A stretch of DNA of 64,000 nt from Rhodeus uyekii (Eukaryota; Chordata; Actinopteri; Cypriniformes; Acheilognathidae): the NCBI GenBank assembly GCA_037043235.1, contig JAWRVZ010000244.1:434001-498000 (forward strand). Direction: 5' to 3'. Positions 36,659 through 50,478 of this stretch are shown here, one piece after another. The notes under the pieces were generated by a model that had not been told where the DNA came from, made no database searches, and saw nothing but the letters and a program-made list of their open reading frames with translations. How positions within the stretch are numbered: the first letter of the stretch is position 1; every line of letters starts with the position of its first letter. A program made the position numbers and the translations under genes.

Positions 36659-39600
36659 TCTATATCTGTATTTACTTAAAAAATTGTCAATATGTTTTAA
36701 GACTCAACAATATACACTTCGTTTTGACATCAGCTTAGTCCTTTGAGAATAAAATCGGTATTCAGTCTGCTTGCTCCTCTGGCGTAGTTTATTTGCATTC
36801 TGAGAACAATATTTCTGAGGCAGCATATTTTTAAGAAAGCAACCCTTACAAGCTTTCTGCCATCTAATCCCTCTCTTCCTGGGTGTTCAGGGTGTGACAT
36901 GCCGCACCCCCCACCAACCCACCCCATGGAGACAGAGGCAAGGCAGCTCTGACCCAGTTTACCAAAGCTCCCATGTTTGTCATTTGAAAAACTTTCTCGC
37001 TACCAAAATAAATAAATAAATAAAAATCTTTGATCTGAATTGTGGTTGGAAAAGAGCGTTGTTTTCTCACAGCAAAGGTGGTGCACTTTGTAGAGAAGGC
37101 ACCCTTTTCTTTTTGAACCCTTCTCTGTCTATTCGCCAGTGGCTATGTCAGGATTCAGTTTGTCTGCCTGTTTGTGTGTGTGTTTTTCGTCTGCTAGTCC
37201 TCTTCTCTGAGCTCCCGCAGGCTCCCGTGTTATTTGCAAAATCCATAATAGCCCCAAATTAACCGAAATTACGCAAATATGGCAGTCAGCCTTGTTTGCT
37301 TTTGCTCGTATTTATCAGAGCATTTAAAACCATAAGTGATCTGACTTTAGAACTGAAGCCACTCGGCGTTGAGGGTGTGACAAAGATGGACCTGTTTGTG
37401 CACTAATGCAGTCTACACTAACTACGAAACATATACAGTGCTGAGAAACGAACCCCCCACATTTATTTATATTAATCACAGTTGGCATGCAGGCGTCGCA
37501 TTCGTTACCATCCTTATGTTGCATATTGCAGATCCAGATGCCATGTTCTTAGGTTACATACTTCCATATAACTGTTTGTTGGACGAGTATTTCATATTTA
37601 AAACAAACTGTGACATTAAAAACATGCAAAAAGTTTCATCTCTCTAGTACTGAAAAAAATGAGTATTATCTTTGTCCTACTATAATTGCTTGCAGTGACG
37701 GCTTACTTTTTCTTTCTTCTCTCTCTTTTTCATAATCTAATTCCAATATTTCACACTGGAGCTGTAGCCTTGGCCGTCTGACTTTGCTCCTTTCTATATT
37801 CTCTTTCTCTGTTCTTGCTCATCCACTTCTCTGCCCCTTGGAGAGGGTGGCATCGGCGCAGCACTCTGCTCAGCTCCTCCGTGGGTCTTACATGTTGGAT
37901 GGGGCCCGTCTGAATCTACAAAACACGAGTGCTTCACCGCCTTTTGATCTCAGCCTAATCTCTGTTGCCTGCCTCCAGTCTCATCTTGTTTGAATAAGAA
38001 TGAGTCTGGGGTGCTATTGCAGGCACAAAGAGGTTTAGACGGCATCCGTTCTGCAGAGCAATGCTGTGCCGGTGTGTGTACACCCAGAATCACTCCTCAA
38101 GACTCAGCGCTGTTTCTAAATTCTCTAGTGTGAAGCTTCTGAGAGTGTGTGTCTGAGAGGCGGGTTTTCTGAATTGTTAAAAACCTCTGACGTTTCATTT
38201 TGTCTGAGTGGTAAATTAGTGAATTTCCCTGTAAATATAATGAGAATTTGAGATCCAACTAGGATATGACTTATCTGGTGTCTCACATTAATGAAACATT
38301 TTTTTTAGTTTTTTGGGGTTTTTTTGCTTTAAGATGGGAGGGGTGTTATTGGTCTTTTTATTTAATGGAATTAAAGAATTAGGGAATTAAGAGGGATTTA
38401 AGGGAATAAAAAATAAGAATGCAGTTAAGTAATAAATTTAAGCTATTGGAAAATGATATTTCATTTTAAAATAGGCCTATGCATACATTCACTCTTATTC
38501 GTCTAATGTGTAAGAAAAAAAGAACACGAAAAAAGAATGCAAAACATTTCTTGATTCTTCACACTTAATTAGGTCTATGAACTATATAATAATGACATAT
38601 GTTCAATTCAAAATTATAAATTTTCATGAAAATGTACAGCTTACACACTCTTTAAAAGCATTGTGTTGGAATTTGCTCTTATCTTTGGTGAACAGTAAGG
38701 CTCACCTATTTTGATTTTTTTCCTTTGAAAATTACCTTTAAAACTTTTTGACATCCTTACAAAAAACAGATGCATGACAAGCTACTCTAATCTATACTAT
38801 GGAAGTTAATATTGAATAGCACATTCCACCAATGCAAGATAACCTGTGAATAATGACTAAAAATCAAATGTTTGGGGTCAGTAAGTTGTTGTTGTTTTTT
38901 GTCGTTGTTATATATGTTACATGTAGATGCTATAGTAATAACAGCAAGCAATGCATAATTATATTCAACCAATCCTAATCCTAACCTGTACTGAATGTGT
39001 AATTACATTGTAACAAAGGCATCTAAAGTGGGTTTTTTTTGTGTTCTGACGTGAAGATGATCAAAAATAATTTTTGTGTGAACTTATCCTTGTAAACTTA
39101 TGATTTGTAAAGCCTTGGTTTGATTTTTTTATGTGTAAGGCTATGATAATAGCACAGAATAATTAATAAAATCCTTTCCACTGTTGTATAGACCTAAAAT
39201 GAAGTCTATTCTGAAGTTTATAGGGCATAGAGAGGGGCTTCTCAGTTCACGTCTTAGGTCAAGAGGACAGTGGTCAATTTTCTTTCTCTTTCCTACTACA
39301 GACTGAAAAGAGAAACAAAGAGAGTTGAAAAAAAGAGGGTTTGATTTCTTTACCACCTGAAGTGTGCACGAGTGTAACTGGGCTGCAGTTTCAAAACTGC
39401 TGGAAAGAAAGAGAATAAATGAAAGAACAACACAGACAAAATGTGAAGGGACGACAAAATAAAAGAACTGTATGTGATGTCTAATAAGAGTTTGGGACAT
39501 AAAACATTCTCTACCAGAAATAAATAATCACATCAGACACGCATACTTATACATGTACGTAACCACCCCCTGCACAGATAATCTACACTGTCTGGTATAG

Positions 39601-41129
39601 CAACTATTATATGACCAGTTTGGAATATACATAAGAAAATACAGGTAGAATTTCCATTGCCTGCCCATAATGCCCACCATCTGTTAGGACCCGACTTCTG
39701 CACAAATTCAGGAAACACCGGTTGGCACTCTAAGTCTGGAGACAGAAAAATGTCATGTTGGCATCTTTTTTAGTGTCGCCATTGTGGGGGGAAAAGCATG
39801 TTGAAACAATGAAATAACTGTGCAAGTTTTGCAGAGGTTATGAGTGAATTCGTTTCCACCAATCAAAGGAGGAAAAATCATTTAGAGTATGATTGTTTTA
39901 AACATTAAATAGACAAAGGGAACTTTGAACTAAAGGGTGAAATATACAAAGATGTAAAAGTGATCCAGTCAAATTTAGGCTTCTGCAGACTTCAGAAATG
40001 TAATGTCTGAAATAAAGAGACTGACAATTTAAGGTGATTTAAGTATGGGACAGAAAGTCGGTGCCAGTGCTTATATTGAGAGATTTGCATCCTCATATTT
40101 ATTTATTTAGTTACTGTAAGTCATGCTGATTAACTTATGCTTGTAGCTGCATCCATTTGACTTACAGTTAAACTATTGAATCAGTTGTGACAGTGAGGGT
40201 TGACTTCTGTGAAAAAGCCTTGGTCCGCCCCTACTGGCAGAGGTATGTGATGCAGTTACACAGTTCACACATGTAGTTTGTTTGCTGTTCCAAGAAACTG
40301 CCCTTTAAGATGTGCTTTTTTCATGTTTGGAGCTAAAGTAAATATAGTTTTCAACTTTTACTGTCATTTGACACTTACTCCTATTTAGGCCTCCATTAGC
40401 AAGTGGGACAGAGTACAGGTGTATTGACAGGGGAGATAAAGACTTCAGTAGAGTGCAGGGTAACTGGAACTGGGGTGGCTTTTTCCAGCACACAGCTTTA
40501 ATGCTGAAACCAGAGCAGCAGCATCCTGCACAAAGGCTTTACCGTGTTGTGCTGCTTGTGGTTCATTTATAATGAATCAAAGGTGTAGCGTTCACGCGCT
40601 GTTTGCCCAACAGAACATGCAAATTATCAAATTTGTCCCCACACGAGTCAACACTTCACTACCGGTTTTCTTCCAACCACAATATGAGTTAGCGTGCTCA
40701 GGTGTTATTGAAATGCATTGAAGAATGGTCTCAAACCGTGATGATTTCATCAGCTATGCGCTTTCAGAAGTTTCTAAGTTCATTTTTAAGGAAAGTTAAA
40801 GTTGCACTTTTTTCTTACTTTGAGATAAAATTGAAAGTTGCAGCAATATGCATAATGGCTTGATGTAGATAAAGACTTTGAAGGGTCAGACGAGTTACTG
40901 TAAGATGAAATCTCAGCTCTGAGATCTAAAAAAAACATGACAAAATGATGGCACTGATTTAGTTAGTTAGCATTATGTTTACATAATGAATTGATTAATC
41001 TGTGCGATTAAAGGTAAACATGCAGAGACCTGTCTTATAAATGTATGTATAGTTACTCTATAGCTTAAATAGTTATTATAACCAGATTATTATTATTATT
41101 ATTATTATTAGTTCCAGATTCCTTGATTC

Positions 41130-41130
<1 letters not shown>
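36656..41130. other. Unannotated AT-rich DNA
   Basis: No gene recognised. A short ATGTTTGGGGTCAGTAAG at about 38868-38885 is a stub of the dispersed repeat family seen at 14.3 kb. Confidence 0.5.
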
Positions 41131-41198
<68 letters not shown>

Positions 41199-41199
41199 C
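41131..41199. repeat. (ATCT)n microsatellite
   Basis: About 16 tetranucleotide units; an (ATT)n run precedes it at 41084-41110. Confidence 0.95.
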
Positions 41200-41859
41200 A
41201 TCATCTATTCAAATAGATCAGTTATATAATATAAGATATAAAAGTAATAAAGTAATATAAAAATGCAAGGGCACAATTATATTTTATTTGGTGCAATTTT
41301 CACAAGCAAGTGTTGCATTTTAATAAAATGTAAAAAAAAAAAAAAAAAAAAAAAGTGATAAAAAAATCATCTAGTGTTTTTTTTTCTCAAACATTTCAGC
41401 ATGTTTTCTTTTAAGTAAACAAAATAAATTTCTCATCTATATAAACGTTTCATTCACAGTAATTTGCGTCTCTTTTCATTCAGCATAATACATTTGTTTA
41501 TTTTAAATTTAATTTAATCCAATTTATCTTAATGGTTAATCAATTACACATTTAGTACACCTATTCTATTGATTTACTTTGCCATTTCCGAGACGGATAC
41601 ATTACTGTAATACACATTACTGTAACTCGCCCTTATGAAGGTCAACTATAGTATAGATTTAGTCATATGGCACAGTATTAGAACGCTTACTTTATTGGCA
41701 GCAAACCCTGCTCTAGCACAAAACATGGCCGAGTCATTATTCATACATTTTGATAACACACTGGATAGATACTATTCAAAACAATGGATAAAAATATGGA
41801 TATTATGTTACGTTAGTTAGATAATGTTATTGTATTTTCGAATGTGCCATCTGTAGCCT

Positions 41860-41882
41860 GTTACTGTAATTATTACAGTAAC
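41860..41882. repeat. Perfect 11-bp-arm palindrome
   Basis: GTTACTGTAAT, one T, then ATTACAGTAAC. It lies 38 bp upstream of the second copy of the 46-bp repeat. It is possibly part of the same unidentified repeat. Confidence 0.7.
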
Positions 41883-41912
41883 AAGCGGTATTTTAAACAT
41901 GTATTTTGCATT

Positions 41913-41967
41913 GTTTGCTCTTAAATGAGATGATTGTGAAAAGTACTAAATTGAAAGAAGAGCAAAC
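41913..41967 (+). repeat. 46-bp perfect dispersed repeat, copy 2, with hairpin arms
   Basis: The 46-bp identity covers 41921-41966. In this copy GTTTGCTCTT (41913-41922) and AAGAGCAAAC (41958-41967) form a perfect 10-bp stem around a 35-nt loop. In copy 1 the left arm is degraded. Confidence 0.8.
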
Positions 41968-42274
41968 CTGATCTTTGTTTCGGTGACTAAACCAAATTTT
42001 CTGATTACATATTACAATATTCTTGTGCTTGAAACATTGATCATGTGGACTGAAATGTGTACAACTGCAATGAAATCATGGGATCAGTTTTTGAAAGAAT
42101 GACTTAGTTGATCAATTATCAACTAAATTACTTAAGAGCTACGGAATTCCAAACGTAAAAGATAATTAAAAACAGAAAATATTTAGACATAAATGCATAC
42201 TGAAATGAGGCAGACACAAAACTGAATTTTGTATAATATTACTTACATTTTTATTGTGTAAATACTGCTGTCTG

Positions 42275-42945
42275 TGTCAGGTGTGTGGAAGGGAAGATGT
42301 GAGGACTCAGAGATGCAGTATGGGGATCACTTACAATGAAAACAAACAAAAACACAACAAAAACCACCCAGAGGGGGAAAAAAACAAACTCAGCAGACTA
42401 GAGTTGACTGGGAAACAAGACGTACAGGCACATGACAGCAAACACCACCAAGATATGATGACGAACCAGCACAAGACAGAAAACACAAAGGGATTAAATA
42501 AGGAGCACATGAGGAGGGTAATGAGGGATAACAGCTGGGAAAAATCAAAGTATAACTGGGGAACAAGATGGGCGGGGTTACACAATAACAAGACATGAAC
42601 TGTGCGGCCGATGTAAACACAAAAAATGCAGATCCAAAGCTCGAAACTGCGGCCACTCACATGATGTAGACCGCACGAGAATGAGCAACCACTTCTCCCA
42701 TGCACTCACAACAAGGACAAACACACGGGTCATGAATGTCCGAATCCCGACAGAAAACCAAGACTGATCAAGACCAAATTCTTGGGACTGGACATCATTA
42801 CCCGCACACAAGACGCAACAAAGACAAGAGAGTGTGCGACTCGAGACACTCGAAGCCACGTGCTCCCACAAAACATGAGACATTACGGTATGTCAGAGCT
42901 CTGCCACAACACCAAGACTAGACCGAATGTGGCAGAACCCTGACA
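42275..42945 (-). mobile_element. Solo LTR, family 1, copy C
   Basis: On the plus strand it runs from TGTCAGGTGTGTGGAAGGG to GGCAGAACCCTGACA. It is flanked by GTCTG at 42270-42274 and GTCTG at 42946-42950, a perfect 5-bp target duplication. It is 671 bp and oriented opposite to copies A and B. Its 3' end (minus strand) is closer to copy A (ACACACCTGACA) than to copy B. No internal coding region adjoins it. Long frames within it are incidental. Confidence 0.92.
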
Positions 42946-42950
42946 GTCTG

Positions 42951-44266
<1,316 letters not shown>

Positions 44267-45629
44267 CATAAAACGCCTCCTTGTAGAAGGGGAACTATGT
44301 GAATAATAAATCCGAACTGGTCAGACAGAAATGAGAGGGAGTGAGAAAGAGAATGGCAGGAAAGGACAGGAACAAAATGTAAATATTGGTAATAATAGCT
44401 ATTCTCTGCATATCAGAAAAAAAATTATATCGAAAGCAAATGATTGTTCTTATGCAGATCTAACTCAGCCAGATCAACATCAAATATATATACGGTAAAG
44501 TTGCTTTAGTTACTGTTGTTTCTTTTCCTCTTCCTGTTTTTTATCTAGTTTACCTACCACATGAATATGCAAGAGGCAACTCAATAACGGTGTTTATATA
44601 TTTATTTATTCCTTTTGTAGTTCCCCCAGCCATGCCGTGTATCTTGAACACTGTGCCTAGATATAGCTATTAACACAGAAAGAATTTTTCTCTCCCTTTG
44701 TGTCTTTTCACCAGGTGCCAACTAAACAAACAAAACCACACACTGAAACCTGAGAGGGTCTTCTTGCTAAAACTGTGCACTGGAGCTGGAAGGACTGAAG
44801 GAACTGTGAGCACGGTGGGTATAACATAATAGAAATTCTTTGCAAATGGACATAACAATTAGTAAAAATAGTGTGGCCTGATCTTAAGGCCAAATATATA
44901 TTATATACTGTATATGGTGAATCGGAGAATCTGATGAAACTTAGCATGTGGTATCATATAGCTGGTGGAACCGGAGCCGTATTGATCTAGATATTGAAAT
45001 TACCAATAAAAATGCAATTTAAGATTACAGTGTCTTGTGACTCAGAAGTGAGATCCCATGGAAGCTGATACCCTTGGGTCCAGTTACAGTCTGTCAGGCA
45101 GATTAGCAAGTTTTATTAATTCATTAACTGATTTCATGTTTTACCTCTACTTCTAGTCTGTCTGTCAATGACTCAGAAGGGGCTTAAGGTTAATTCTAAG
45201 GCAATAGTTTCATGGAACAATGAAATATCCACATGAAGCAATTCAGATGACTACTTTAAGATGGGGAACTGAAAAAAAAAACTAGTAATATGATAGTTTC
45301 TATTCTTTTGTCAACCCCTTAAACGTGAATGTATTTCTAAATGTGTATGGAGCTAATTCTCATATTTTGATTCCTCTGTAGATGTGTAAATCTTTTCATG
45401 GGGGGACAGATCTGTCTGATTTATTCATGTTTAGCATGTGTTAAAGCACTAATCTATGCAGGCTTATATGAATATGAAACTTTTTCACTCTATAGGTTTT
45501 TTGAGTTGGCTTGAGTCCTTTATGTTATTTTGTAGATTCTTCAGATCTGGGTTCATTAGAGCCATCGTAGATGGTTTTCTGAAGACCTTGAGAATAAAAT
45601 GTTCTGTAGCTAAAACGAGTTTTGAATCT
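44267..45629. other. Unannotated DNA
   Basis: Nothing recognised. Confidence 0.5.
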
Positions 45630-45814
45630 AATTAACACACACACAGACCCTGTTTTCATGTTTTACATGGACATTCTTTAGACTGCACATTCTATCCCAC
45701 AACCCTAAACCTACCCATCACAGAAAACTTTCTCCATTTTTACATTTTCAAAAATCATAATTTAGTCAGATTTATTAGCTGTTTTCCTCACCACATGGAC
45801 AAGCATCTTTATGG

Positions 45815-45851
<37 letters not shown>

Positions 45852-45905
45852 TCTTGGGGACATTCTATATGCATAATGATTTTATGCTGTATATACAATA
45901 CTATT
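45630..45905. mobile_element. Common fish dispersed repeat split by (CA)n
   Basis: It contains CATTCTATCCCACAACCCTA, AACCTACCCATCACAGAAAA and CTTTCTCCATTTTTACATTT, then ATTAGCTGTTTTCCTC. A (CA)n run lies at 45817-45850. A second half, CTTGGGGACATTCTATATGC, follows. The motif order is that of a repeat I recognise from fish genomes. No coding potential. Confidence 0.5.
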
Positions 45906-46205
45906 CTGTAACCACAACTATAGTAAAATAATCAGTTAAAGAAAAAAAGTATTTAAAACCTACTTGTTATCTGCTAAAATCACATTGTTGAAAGATCATC
46001 TCTGGGTACAAATGAAATTAAAAGTCTCAAAGCTAAAAGTATCATTGTATCTGTGCAGCCTCTGATTAGCTGTACACGGTGTGATTTGACCTGATCGGGA
46101 AGGAGATAAAAACGCATTAGTGTTGCGCTTCTTTCATTAAAACACTGGAGTGATGTAAGCCCGTCCCCCTTCAAGAATAAACCCGATTATTTGTCCCGCG
46201 TAAAG

Positions 46206-46237
46206 CGAGAGGGAGAGAAAGAGAGAGAGGGGGAGAG

Positions 46238-46283
<46 letters not shown>
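46206..46283. repeat. (GA)n tract upstream of the candidate first exon
   Basis: An imperfect GA run with a perfect core of about 40 bp. GA tracts are common near promoters, but no function can be shown here. Confidence 0.9.
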
Positions 46284-46287
<4 letters not shown>

Positions 46288-46552
46288 TGAGGCGCAGAGC
46301 GCGACATCATCAGTCGCAATAACGGCTTAATCATTCCTCACCGTAGACGACCATCACCAACCTCAGCATCTGAAACGCTTTATTAGACACGAGAAAAGAA
46401 ACACGCATTTAGAAAACGACACTTTTCCTTGGTGGTGTTGGTGATTTTTGCTGGATTTTAAGTGTGAAGCGGTGAAGTCCACCCGGCGCCTCAACACCTT
46501 CCGTAACACCGCAGGACAAACTTCACCGGACACACTTCAGACGCGCCATGAA
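46284..46552 (+). other. Candidate promoter / first exon with start codon and splice donor
   Basis: After the GA tract the sequence becomes rich in CpG compared with its surroundings (GGCGCAGAGCGCGACATC, CCGTAGACGACC, CCCGGCGCCTC). It reads like a 5' UTR. It ends ACGCGCC ATG AA followed by GTAAGTGA at 46553, a near-ideal donor. The ATG (46548-46550) has a purine at -3, consistent with a Kozak context. The coding part of the exon would be only five bases (Met plus two bases), so the protein cannot be identified. The transcription start is not determined. No acceptor or second exon was recognised downstream, which would imply a first intron longer than 17 kb. Alternatively this is a non-coding transcript start or coincidence. 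Confidence 0.45.
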
Positions 46553-47307
46553 GTAAGTGACACTGGTACCGTACACCGGTACGTGTTTGTGCGTTGATAT
46601 TGTTGTTAAGTAAACAATAATGAGATGAGTTAACGTATCCGTTATTTCGCGAGATCACAAGGGAGAGAGTTAAAGTAGCTCCGTTAAGAAAGTTGACATG
46701 ACAACACGCGTTATTCCCGATTACTGACAGGAGAATCACTACTGGTGTTTCTGTGTTTTATTGTTATTTTAAACAGGCGCGTGCCTTTGTTTGGGTTTTC
46801 TAAAGTGCTTTATCAGCTCGCAGAATAAACCAACACACTTCTCACTGAGGTCACGCATGCGTTTACTGTTAGTCGAGGAGCTGTGCGGTGTTGTGTGAAG
46901 GTCCGAGGGTCATCAGACGATAAATGCTGGAAGAACAGGCGTCCGAATATGATCAACTTACATTCGTGTGACTTTTCTTTTCTGTTGTCTATTATTACTA
47001 TTATTACGTTAGACCAACTTGTGCCAGCAAATGCACACATAAATAAAAAATAAAAACTCACCATATAATCATAGGAAAAACAGCATTCTTATTCTGACCA
47101 AGAATAGCAACATTTGTAAGTCACTAAACACTACACTCAACTCAAGCTGAGAGACCATCCGTTTATTAAATATCCAAAAGTCCATAATAAGTGTTCAGTT
47201 TTATGAGGGTTAATTTAATCTTCTCCTCAGTAGCCTAAGCTAAACATAAAAGTGCAATTGCGTTAAACAAGTTTATATACTTAAAAAATAGTGCATGCGT
47301 GTGTGTA

Positions 47308-47392
<85 letters not shown>

Positions 47393-48060
47393 ACATTCAT
47401 ACATACATACATTTTTCTATTTTGATCTAGTCCCAATTAAATTTAAAGAGCACAGTTATGTTTTATTAAAAAAATAAAGCCATATATATATTTATATTAA
47501 AAAAGCATGTATCACGGCAAAGAAGTGTGAATATATATATTTATATATGTACACACAAACACACACAGGTGTGTGTGTGCGTGTGTGTTTATGTATGTAT
47601 GTGTTAGCAACATTTTTCATATCAGTTTTTCAGGAGTTATTGTAAAAAGCTGTTATAATCTAATTACATTTTGAAGTAACAAATTAAAATGGTAGCTGTT
47701 AAAATATGACAGTCTGCAAACTTTTACAAGTAAAGGTGAAGATAGATAAAGATGTAAATGAATGAATGTGATTGTTTAATTAACAGAATTACTTTTTATC
47801 ACTTCTTTTTTGTTCAGACAGATTTTCTTTGTAGCATTCCTGTGCTTAGCCATGAAATAATATAAAAGGTTATGTCACAGATAAAAAACAAAACAAAACA
47901 AAAAACAGTTTAAACCAAATTTGAACTAGAATTCAATTCTCCATGCAAAAGAGCGTCACGTATTGTATTTCTGTCACTTCTTCCACAAGTGCACTCTTTT
48001 TCCGATTATACTGTCGGCCATGCGAACACAATCAATGAAGCTCCTGTATGTGCGTGTATG

Positions 48061-48092
<32 letters not shown>

Positions 48093-49839
48093 AGTGTCTC
48101 ACCTGTTGCTCTCCTGGGATTTAGTGTTTGCTTAATCTGCCCAAGAGGAAAATGAACACACTCGCATGTGGACTCATATGATTACACTCAGAGGGTCCTC
48201 TCATAGCCGTGCACATATACGCACAGACACGCACACACAAACACGAGCGGTCCTCCTCAGACCTGTCGTCTCTAGGAAATCACCGGGGATTAGGCTTCTG
48301 TCGATTCACAAAACCAACAGTGACAACATGGCCTTACACTTCTCTCAAAGAGGGATCAGCTCTCCACATGTCACTCTGATTGGTTGAGCTACTTGAGCCG
48401 ATTGTCAGGAGCATTTACAGGCAAAGTTTATGTGCCTCTCTCCGAAGTACAAATGTATTGTCTTTAGGACTGTCACGAGGAAAATGTTTTTATTTGCAGT
48501 TAGGTAAATTGCACTTTTGCTCTCGGTTCAAAAAAGTGTGTGCGGTGTGACAAATGATTATTGATCTCCAAGCAAAGGTTATGCAGAAAATTGTGTAGAA
48601 ATTAATTTAGTCATTAATCTAAATGTGTTCTATTTTCTCCTCAAAATAAGTGTTTAAACCAAACATTTGCCACTATCTCCCAAGAGGTTTCATGAGCTTA
48701 AAAAGAAAGACAGATTCTTTATTTTCATTCTAACTCTTCAGCAATAATAATAAAAAGTAATATCAACCCATTTGATTAAACAGCAGTGTGTTAATTTTGA
48801 GTCAATGAAGGCAAACATTTTCTCATTTCGTTTTTTCCATACTCTCTCAGCCTCATTTACTAGGCTAAAAATTAGTTTAATAAAGCAAATAAACGGCTTC
48901 AGATAAGTCATTTCTACCCTCAAAGAGGTTATGATATTTGGCATTAGATGAGCGTACCCAGCGCGTACGAGTCTGTCCTGGTTTTTGCATAATGAATTTA
49001 ACTTTGCTTCTGTCTCTATTTTGTAATTAGCAGTGACGCTTGGCAACTTTCTTTCTCGCTGTAAAGTGGAAGGTGGTGTATGGAGTTGATTCACCAGAGT
49101 GCTGCTCAATCACAGAGGAATAGTCCTGCCTTTGATGTTTAATTATATTGTGAAACGAATATTTCTGCATAAAATTGAATTTTTCAGCTGAACGTTCTCT
49201 GTTCTAAAGATCTGCTGTGGGCTTACGTGGTATGTACCGAACACACAATGATTATTATGTATGCTGAAGAAGTCTGTGTGTATGTGGCTGGAAATAGTTC
49301 TGAAAGTTGTGTATGTGCATTTGCATGATATGAGGAAAAAAACTAAATTTTACTGTGTATTTGTACACAAGCTGTGAAGGATGGTAAAGATTGCTATGAG
49401 GAGGCTGCGATGATAGACAAGTCATGTGTGAGCGCACACCGAATGAATGTGCGCAACATATCATGCTGCGAACATGAAAGAGGTGCTGTTCCCAAAAAAA
49501 AAAAAAAAAAAAAAATTCAGATGTGTAAATTGACTCCTGTTTCAAATCAACTCCTCTTCAGATTTGGGTGGTCTAGCAGGGAACCTTTTCTGGCCTTCCT
49601 CCTATTAAGCATTGAAATGCTTCCACTTTTGGTCAGTACATTTTATGCCAGATAAGAGTTCACAGAACAGTAGAAACAGTTTAGGAAAGGGTTCATCCCT
49701 GCAGTTGTGCATATTTGATCCAGCATTTTATATACAGAACGTTTGTGTTTTATTGACTTTTGCTAGAGCTGGCGATTTAAAATATGTCGCTGAAAACAGG
49801 TTTAGAGATTTCACACATTTTCTGAACACACCAGGCAAA
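46553..49839. other. Possible first intron or intergenic DNA
   Basis: The CpG-bearing composition fades by about 47.0 kb. No exon recognised. A (TG)n run lies at 48065-48092. Confidence 0.45.
47309..47388. repeat. (ATCT)n followed by (AT)n
   Basis: About 11 ATCT units, then about 18 AT units. Confidence 0.95.
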
Positions 49840-50478
49840 AAAATCACAGGATCGTGACACTTTGAAAGTGTCAAGAAGACCTTCATGTAAATTGCTGAAA
49901 ATATATGCCTTGCGAAAAAAGAAGAAAAAAAAAAGCATACGGTCAGTTTTACTTACAATCCAATTTAATTGCAATCCAGTAAAACTTTTCTTTAATCATC
50001 CTGATCTGTGTTTTCCGACTCCATGCTTAAAGACAGTAGACGGAGTCTATGTTTATGATATGTTTTATGTTCCTTGATAAAGCACAGTGGGACGATGTGT
50101 GCGCCTTGCTTTACGGTAGAGAGACCCATGGCACACTGGTGGACGAGGGCCAAAAAAGCTACGAATAACTTCAAAAAAACAAAAAAATGGGAGACAAGTT
50201 GAGAGGTTAGGGGAGGGGAAAAAATGCTGAAATATTTTCCAGAAAATGTAATTTATCTTTGTCAGTGGGGCAGCATAGCCCAGTCATTCTGTAAGACTCT
50301 CCGGTGAGAGGGGGGACAGAGGGGCCTCTATGCCCCAGCTTCACATAGCATTCATAACCCCGACGTCTCTGTCGCCGAAGTTGCCCGTAGCACAGTGCCG
50401 TGTGGCAAGGCGTATATTTTTAGCAATTTGCTCGAAGGTCTTCTTGACACTTTCAAAGTGTCACAATCTTGTGATTTT
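49840..50478. repeat. Long inverted repeat (74-bp arms, 491-bp spacer)
   Basis: Arm 1 is 49840-49913 and arm 2 is 50405-50478 inverted. 67 of 74 positions are complementary, with no gaps. Both arms contain the near-palindrome TGACACTTTGAAAGTGTCA and AGAAGACCTTC. The spacer codes for nothing recognisable. No target-site duplication is evident at the edges. It may be a non-autonomous DNA transposon with long terminal inverted repeats, or a segmental inversion product. Confidence 0.8.

Noticed and set aside
41913..41972. Box C/D snoRNA candidate (terminal stem plus a GATGAT and a CTGA)
   Set aside because: The CTGA lies outside the stem and the C box does not match RUGAUGA, so the required layout is absent.
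42331..42705. 124-codon minus-strand frame
   Set aside because: Inside solo LTR copy C; same artefact as in copy A.
50280..50340. Possible tRNA-like or hairpin RNA near GGGGCAGCATAGCCCAG
   Set aside because: No B box and poor pairing of the proposed stem.
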